Assembly (NCBI RefSeq): GCF_016236915.1
Contig: NZ_JAEHOK010000002.1
Span: 282,130-346,129, forward strand
Direction of reading: 5' to 3'
Length of the DNA stretch: 64,000 bases
Origin: Salegentibacter maritimus
GTDB lineage: Bacteria > Bacteroidota > Bacteroidia > Flavobacteriales > Flavobacteriaceae
A program made the position numbers and the translations under genes. Positions 59,269-64,000 of this stretch are shown piece by piece. Every line of letters starts with the position of its first letter. Position 1 is the stretch's first letter. Under the pieces are notes generated by a model. The model saw nothing but the letters and a program-made list of their open reading frames with translations. It ran no database searches and was not told where the DNA came from.

Positions 59269-60087
59269 ATGTCCCGAATCAATAGCAAAATGCTGAAAAG
59301 ATACACCTTCATTTTAATCTTACTGGCGGCGTTTTTAAGTTTCTCGTCGTGTATTTCTACTAAAAAAACCACTTATCTTCAGGATAAAGAGAAAACAATG
59401 GATAGTATTATCCAGGTACATCAATTAAAAAAACCATATCGAATTCAAACAGGGGATCTTTTAAGTATTCGGGTGAAAGCCCTGGACCAGGAGTTGGTAG
59501 GAATGTTTAATCCGGTAGGGGAGGCCAATAATAATGCAACTACCGAAGAAAAAGTTTATTTTGATGGGTTTACGGTAGATGAACATGGTAATATTCGTGT
59601 ACCTACCCTGGGGGAAGTAAACGTTCTGGGATATACCGAAAGGGAAATACGGGAAAAAATTGAGCAACTGCTACTGGAAAATTATTTTAAAGAAGAAGCC
59701 AACCTTTTTGTTACGGTAAAACTCGCCGGAATTAGATATACCACGCTTGGGGAAATTGGAACCGGAAGCCAGGTGATTTACAAAGAAAAAGTGACCATTA
59801 TGGAAGCGGTGGCCAATGCCGGCGGTATTTCTGAATATGGAGATATGGAAAATGTAAAGATTATTAGGCAATACCCGTATGGAGAGGAAATTCATAAGAT
59901 AGATCTCACTGATATTGATGCTACCAAAAGCGAATATTATTATATTCAACCCAACGATCTTATTTTGGTGAACGCTTTGCCGCAAAAGGCGCTGGGGTTG
60001 GGAACCACCGGATTAGAAATATTTAGAACTGGAGTTACCATATTATCTTTTGTAACCACAACCATCTTATTATTTAGCAGGATTTAA
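59269..60087 (+). CDS. Polysaccharide export outer-membrane lipoprotein (Wza-like)
   Basis: A ~272-residue lipoprotein, shorter than Wza of E. coli. The signal ends in a lipobox (FLSFSSC). The polysaccharide-export domain has YRIQTGDLLSIRVKAL, and an SLBB-like part IRYTTLGEIGTGSQVIYKEKVTIMEAVANAGGISEYG follows, then a C-terminal hydrophobic helix. It forms the outer-membrane pore or periplasmic ring for polysaccharide export. Start may be ATG 59269 or ATG 59290 (MLKRYTF). It abuts the Wzc-like gene with no spacer. Confidence 0.88.
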   Translation: MSRINSKMLKRYTFILILLAAFLSFSSCISTKKTTYLQDKEKTMDSIIQVHQLKKPYRIQTGDLLSIRVKALDQELVGMFNPVGEANNNATTEEKVYFDGFTVDEHGNIRVPTLGEVNVLGYTEREIREKIEQLLLENYFKEEANLFVTVKLAGIRYTTLGEIGTGSQVIYKEKVTIMEAVANAGGISEYGDMENVKIIRQYPYGEEIHKIDLTDIDATKSEYYYIQPNDLILVNALPQKALGLGTTGLEIFRTGVTILSFVTTTILLFSRI

Positions 60088-62559
60088 ATGGCACACGAAG
60101 ACGATCATATTTCAGATGTTGGCTCAACCTTCGATTTTAAAGGTTTTGTGTTAAAAGTTATCAGTTACTGGAAGCTTATTTTGCTTTCGGTAGGGATTAG
60201 TTTGGCGGTTGCTTATTATAATAATGTTCGGAAATTACCGGTGTACAGGCTGGGAAATTCTATTTCTATAAAAGACGATCAAAACCCTTTTTTTACCAGT
60301 AATACCAGTTTAACTTTTAACTGGGGAGGAACTTCAGATAAGGTAAATACTGCCATGACGATCTTAAGGTCACGCTCCCATAACGAAGAGGTGGTAGAAG
60401 AGCTTCAATTTTATACCCAGTACTTAAAAGATGGCGAATATCAGCGTATAGATGCCTATGGGAGTACTCCTTTTAAAGTAATTGCAGATACGGCTAGGGC
60501 CCAGGCTACTAATGTAAGTATGACCATCACATTTTTAGATTCGCTAACCTATAATTTAAAAGCAAAAGTACCCGGTAATTTAAGCCTTCAAAATTATAAA
60601 ACGAAAGAAAAAACATTCCGGGAAGTAGATGCCAAAGAGTTTAATAAGAATTACAAATCGGGGGAAAAAGTAAAATTACCTTTTTTTAACGGTACTATTG
60701 TTCGGGTAGATCAGCCGTTACAGGCCGGTACTCCTTTTTATGTGAGTTTTATGAATTTCGATTCGGCTGTAGGGAGGTATCGTAATGTAAATGTGAGTCC
60801 GGAATCCCAGGGTTCTTCGGTGTTAAGAATGAATCAAACCGGGGGGAATAAAGCCAGGCTTGTAGATTATTTAAATGGAACCGTACGAGTGCTTAGCGAA
60901 AATATGCTGGCTCGTAAAAACCTGTTTGCCACTAAAACCATTCGGTTTATAGATTCCAGTTTAGCGGTACAATCGGAAGCCCTGAAGTTGGTAGAAGCAG
61001 AGCTGAACCAGTTTAGAAATGAAAATGCCATTATGGATATTTCTGCGGAAAGCTCTAAACTTTCCAATAAACTTTCAACTTTAGACCTAAGAAAAGAAGA
61101 GATTAGAAGGCAGATTTCTTATTACGAAACTTTAAGAAATTACCTTGAAACCCGAAACGATTATTCTAATGTGCCCGCCCCTTCGGTAGCCGGTATTTCA
61201 GAAGGAAGTATTTCCAGTGGGGTTTCGCGAATTATTGCATTGGCGGAAGAAAGAAGCAATTACCAGTATTCACTAAAAGAAAATTCGCCTGTTTTTGACG
61301 ATATAGACCGACAAATAAATTCGGTTAAATCTATTTTGCTAGAGAACATTAGTTCTTCCAAAGGCTTGTTACGAGAAGAACAATTGGATATTAATCGGCA
61401 AATAGCGCAACTGGAGGCTGAAATTAGCAAGCTACCGCAGGAAGAACAGGATTTACTAAAAATTGAGCGGCGGTATAGTTTAAACGAAAAATCTTACAAT
61501 ATGTTCCTTGAGAAAAGGAGCGAGGCGGGGCTTATTAAGGCGGCGAATGTAAGTGATGTAATGGTGATCGATTCAGCTAAGGATACAGGCGGAGGTCAAA
61601 TTGGCCCCAACACGCAGTTGAATTATGTGATGGCCGTATTGGTGGGTGGGGTGATTCCTTTAACCTTTGTGTTTCTGTTGGTTTTTCTAAATACCAACAT
61701 CCATAATGCCCAGGAAGTAACACGTTTATCACCCATTCCTATTTTGGGAATGATAGGAAAAAGTAAGATCGACTCGAATTTAGTTGTTTTTAACAATCCA
61801 AAATCATCTATTTCTGAAGGTTTTAGGGGCTTGCGTTCCAGTCTTCAATTTATGTATAAAAAACAGGGGGTTACAGGTTCTAAAACCCTGCTTATTACCT
61901 CATCGGTTTCAGGGGAAGGAAAAACTTTTTGTGCCATGAACCTGGCTACGGTTTTTGCCTTGAGTGAGCGAAAAACGGTATTGGTGGGAGTGGATTTAAG
62001 AAAACCTAAGATTTTTGACGATTTTCAGCTGAATAACGATCTGGGAGTGGTGAATTATTTAATTGACCAGGCAAGTACCGATGAAATTATTCAGCAAAGT
62101 AAAATTCCTTATCTCGATGTGATTACTGCCGGGCCCGTACCACCCAACCCTTCAGAATTATTGATCAATGAACAGATGGATAAGCTGATGGAAGAATTAA
62201 AACAAAAATACGATTATATTATTCTTGATACACCGCCAATTGGGATGGTGGCCGATGCTTTAAACCTGGTAAAACACGCCGATGCCACAATATACCTAAT
62301 ACGCCAGGATTATACCAAACGCGGAATGCTGGAGTCTATTAACGAGAAATATGGCAAAGGTGAAATTAAAAACATCAGCTTTGTATTAAACCATTTTGTA
62401 CACCGTGCCAAATATGGTTATGGCTATGGCTATGGCTACGGTTATGGGTACGGCTATGGCTACGGATACAACCGTTATTCTAAAGGCTACGTAGAAAAAT
62501 CTGATCCCACCCGAAAACTTAAACGTTGGTGGAAAAAAGCAATGCGGAATTTTGAGTAG
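60088..62559 (+). CDS. Wzc-like polysaccharide co-polymerase with tyrosine kinase domain
   Basis: An 823-residue inner-membrane protein. Two membrane spans frame a Wzz chain-length domain with coiled coils (~30-530). The cytoplasmic BY-kinase has Walker A SSVSGEGKTF near residue 607, Walker A' VLVGVDLRKPKIF and Walker B YIILDTPPIGMVAD. The C-terminus holds a tyrosine cluster: nine Tyr-Gly pairs plus a Tyr at residues 776-794, then two more tyrosines, likely autophosphorylation sites. With the Wza-like gene it forms an export operon. The glycan genes are outside the window. IS256 lies downstream. Confidence 0.93.
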   Translation: MAHEDDHISDVGSTFDFKGFVLKVISYWKLILLSVGISLAVAYYNNVRKLPVYRLGNSISIKDDQNPFFTSNTSLTFNWGGTSDKVNTAMTILRSRSHNEEVVEELQFYTQYLKDGEYQRIDAYGSTPFKVIADTARAQATNVSMTITFLDSLTYNLKAKVPGNLSLQNYKTKEKTFREVDAKEFNKNYKSGEKVKLPFFNGTIVRVDQPLQAGTPFYVSFMNFDSAVGRYRNVNVSPESQGSSVLRMNQTGGNKARLVDYLNGTVRVLSENMLARKNLFATKTIRFIDSSLAVQSEALKLVEAELNQFRNENAIMDISAESSKLSNKLSTLDLRKEEIRRQISYYETLRNYLETRNDYSNVPAPSVAGISEGSISSGVSRIIALAEERSNYQYSLKENSPVFDDIDRQINSVKSILLENISSSKGLLREEQLDINRQIAQLEAEISKLPQEEQDLLKIERRYSLNEKSYNMFLEKRSEAGLIKAANVSDVMVIDSAKDTGGGQIGPNTQLNYVMAVLVGGVIPLTFVFLLVFLNTNIHNAQEVTRLSPIPILGMIGKSKIDSNLVVFNNPKSSISEGFRGLRSSLQFMYKKQGVTGSKTLLITSSVSGEGKTFCAMNLATVFALSERKTVLVGVDLRKPKIFDDFQLNNDLGVVNYLIDQASTDEIIQQSKIPYLDVITAGPVPPNPSELLINEQMDKLMEELKQKYDYIILDTPPIGMVADALNLVKHADATIYLIRQDYTKRGMLESINEKYGKGEIKNISFVLNHFVHRAKYGYGYGYGYGYGYGYGYGYNRYSKGYVEKSDPTRKLKRWWKKAMRNFE
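62413..62469 (+). repeat. Hexamer coding repeat for (Tyr-Gly)9-Tyr in the Wzc-like gene
   Basis: A 57-base run of TA(T/C)GG(N) hexamers encodes nine Tyr-Gly pairs and a last Tyr (residues 776-794). Tyr and Gly codons vary, so the repeat is held by selection on protein rather than by fresh slippage only. Confidence 0.9.
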
Positions 62560-62566
62560 TTGGTCA

Positions 62567-62587
62567 AGAGTGAAAGGTGAAGAGTGA
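62567..62587. repeat. Three heptamer units before the truncated four-helix gene
   Basis: AGAGTGA, AAGGTGA and AGAGTGA follow each other with a 7-base step, 20 bases before the ATG at 62608. This parallels the CCAAACA repeat before the intact four-helix gene at 57135. Confidence 0.65.
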
Positions 62588-62607
62588 AGAGAATTAAATG
62601 CGGAAAG

Positions 62608-62660
62608 ATGAATCATAAAGATCTGGATGTTTGGAAAAGGGGTATGGATTTGGTGGAGGA
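62608..62660 (+). pseudogene. Four-helix-bundle protein, 5' fragment cut by an IS256-family element
   Basis: ATG 62608 opens MNHKDLDVWKRGMDLVEE, the standard N-terminus of four-helix-bundle (S23-type) proteins. After ~18 codons the sequence passes into the left inverted repeat of an IS256-like element. The remaining part of the gene would lie after the window end. Confidence 0.8.
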
Positions 62661-64000
62661 GAGGGTCTGTAAATTAAACTCTGTCTGATGTTTCAATTCC
62701 TCTGGGGCTAGCCCCAGAGGAATTGGCGTTTATGTCCAGCGGTATCCGGTCTCCAAATTTAATATAAAATTGCTGAATCGTAAGGCTCCAATTATGCAAA
62801 GGAGCGGTCCATTTCTTCTCAATGTTTCGTGTGGCCAGGTAGACTAGCTTTAGCAGCGACATATCAGTGGTGAAAGCACCCTTGGTTTTGGTAACTTTCC
62901 GGATTTGCCGATGGAAGCCCTCTACGGCATTAGTGGTGTAAATAATCTTCCTAATGGGTTCTGTATACTCAAAATACTGGGATAGCTGTTCCCAGTTACG
63001 CTGCCAACTTTCAATAACTACAGGATATTTATTACCCCATTTCCCTTCCAGGTTCAATAGCTCATCTTCGGCTACATCTTTAGTGACAGCCCTATAGACC
63101 TTTTTCAGGTCTTTCATAAACTCTTTTTGATCTTTAGAGGCAATATACTTCAATGAATTACGGATTTGGTGTACAATACAAAGCTGAACCTGAGCCTTTG
63201 GATAAACGCTTAAGATGGCTTGTGTAAAGCCTTTGAGATTATCTGTACAGGCTATTAAGATATCCTGTAATCCACGGTTATGAAGGTCGGTTAAAACCTG
63301 TAGCCAGAAATTAGCACCTTCGCTCTCAGAGATATACATCCCCAGGATTTCCTTTTTCCCTTCTTTGGTAATACCCAGGATGTTATAAAGTGCTTTGTGG
63401 GCAATCTTTCCATCCACTTTAACTTTATAATGCATGGCATCAAGCCAAACAATACAGTAAAGGGGTTCTAAAGGACGACTTTGCCAGGCTTTGATATCAG
63501 GAATGATCTGATCGGTGATCTGGCTTAAAACCGTATGGGAAATATCGGTATCGTACATTTCTTTGATATGACCCGAGATGTCACGGTAGCTCATTCCAAG
63601 TCCATAAAGACCGATAATTTTTTCTGAAAGATTATCAGCCAGAATCGTCTGTCGCTTTTTAACCAGTTCCGGTTGGAAGCTACTTTGACGGTCTTCAGGG
63701 GTTTCAATGTCAAAAGAGCCAAAGCCACTTTTAAGCTTTTTCTTTCCCTTGCCATTGCGTTTATTCCCTTTGGAGCGTTCATCACTACTTAGATGAGAGT
63801 CCATCTCTGCCTGAAGGGCCTTCTCAATAACGTTCTTGAGCATCGGTGCAAAAGCACCGTCTGCACCAAAAAGGCTTTTGCCTGACATGAACTGGTCAAG
63901 CACCTTTTTCTCGAATTCTTGTTGTTCTTTTGTTGCCATAATTCTGTATGAATGAAATTAATAAATAATTCAATTCAGACAGAGTTTATTTTACACTCTC
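62661..64000 (-). mobile_element. IS256-family insertion sequence
   Basis: Left end 62661-62688 (GAGGGTCTGTAAATTAAACT...) and right end 63975-64000 are inverted repeats with a shared inner TAAACTCTGTCTGA. The inner part holds a transposase. The right end may reach just past the window, so a target-site duplication cannot be checked. It is inserted into a four-helix-bundle gene. Confidence 0.9.
62674..63939 (-). CDS. IS256-family transposase
   Basis: A 421-residue DDE transposase of the mutator/IS256 group. Active-site acids are in CIVWLDAMHYKVKVDGK, ILIACTDNLKGFTQAI (second Asp) and TTNAVEGFHRQIRKVTKTKG (Glu). An N-terminal zinc/HTH part (AEMDSHLSSDERSKGNKRNG) and family motifs such as LYGLGMSYRDISGHIKEMY are intact. 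Full length, no frameshift, so it may be active. Confidence 0.96.
   Translation of the reverse strand: MATKEQQEFEKKVLDQFMSGKSLFGADGAFAPMLKNVIEKALQAEMDSHLSSDERSKGNKRNGKGKKKLKSGFGSFDIETPEDRQSSFQPELVKKRQTILADNLSEKIIGLYGLGMSYRDISGHIKEMYDTDISHTVLSQITDQIIPDIKAWQSRPLEPLYCIVWLDAMHYKVKVDGKIAHKALYNILGITKEGKKEILGMYISESEGANFWLQVLTDLHNRGLQDILIACTDNLKGFTQAILSVYPKAQVQLCIVHQIRNSLKYIASKDQKEFMKDLKKVYRAVTKDVAEDELLNLEGKWGNKYPVVIESWQRNWEQLSQYFEYTEPIRKIIYTTNAVEGFHRQIRKVTKTKGAFTTDMSLLKLVYLATRNIEKKWTAPLHNWSLTIQQFYIKFGDRIPLDINANSSGASPRGIETSDRV

Overview
The window reads as chromosomal DNA of a marine-type member of the Flavobacteriaceae (Bacteroidota), close in style to Gramella, Salegentibacter or Zunongwangia. The grounds are low GC, many Bacteroidota -7 promoter elements of the form TAnnTTTG, a type IX secretion (type B sorting) cargo protein, a BlaI/M56 peptidase signalling pair, a fused SecDF end, and Bacteroidota families such as DUF4260, DUF4230 and YdjM-like hydrolases. 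The genus is inference.

Layout. 1-273 is the end of secDF. 484-5930 is a loose, AT-rich stretch of small genes (GNAT acetyltransferase, TPR lipoprotein, two unknowns, DUF1801) that ends in a TetR regulator and a cyanamide-hydratase-like HD protein with matching operators. 6175-10089 (minus) holds folE, cysS, yidD, lgt and a DUF192 lipoprotein. A T9SS cargo gene follows (10213-12036), then gltB-gltD (minus), an acyl-CoA dehydrogenase, anmK, a Glu/Leu dehydrogenase, the ExbB-ExbD-TonB-folC operon and two identical tRNA-Val genes. 26-30 kb has a flavin monooxygenase, a creatininase-lrgA-lrgB operon and a cation/proton antiporter.

30.4-36.8 kb is the most coherent regulatory unit: a membrane protein, PEP synthase, a P-type cation ATPase, a coiled-coil protein and a ribosome hibernation factor. 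Their three promoters each carry a CRP/FNR-type dyad at exactly the same distance from the -7 element. 37.4-41.8 kb is a BlaI/M56/TPR/ExbD-like/TonB-C-like signalling locus, in which the ExbD-like gene has an in-frame stop. 41.8-55 kb mixes housekeeping genes (ruvC, hemW, glycosyltransferase, MutS-like ATPase, DUF885 peptidase, PhnA) with four toxin-antitoxin modules. 55-64 kb has an ABC ATPase, a methyltransferase, a four-helix-bundle gene flanked by heptamer repeats, an ABC-F protein, a Wza/Wzc polysaccharide export pair, and an IS256-family element that cuts a second four-helix-bundle gene.

Across the window, short palindromic intergenic repeats (REP/BIME-like, bounded by CGTCA...TGACG) occupy gene ends. 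Two of them sit inside the loop of a conserved terminator-like hairpin. No wholly new multi-gene system is evident. The best leads are the three-promoter CRP/FNR-like regulon, the nested repeat/terminator structures, the heptamer repeats around four-helix-bundle genes, and two conserved genes with in-frame stops.
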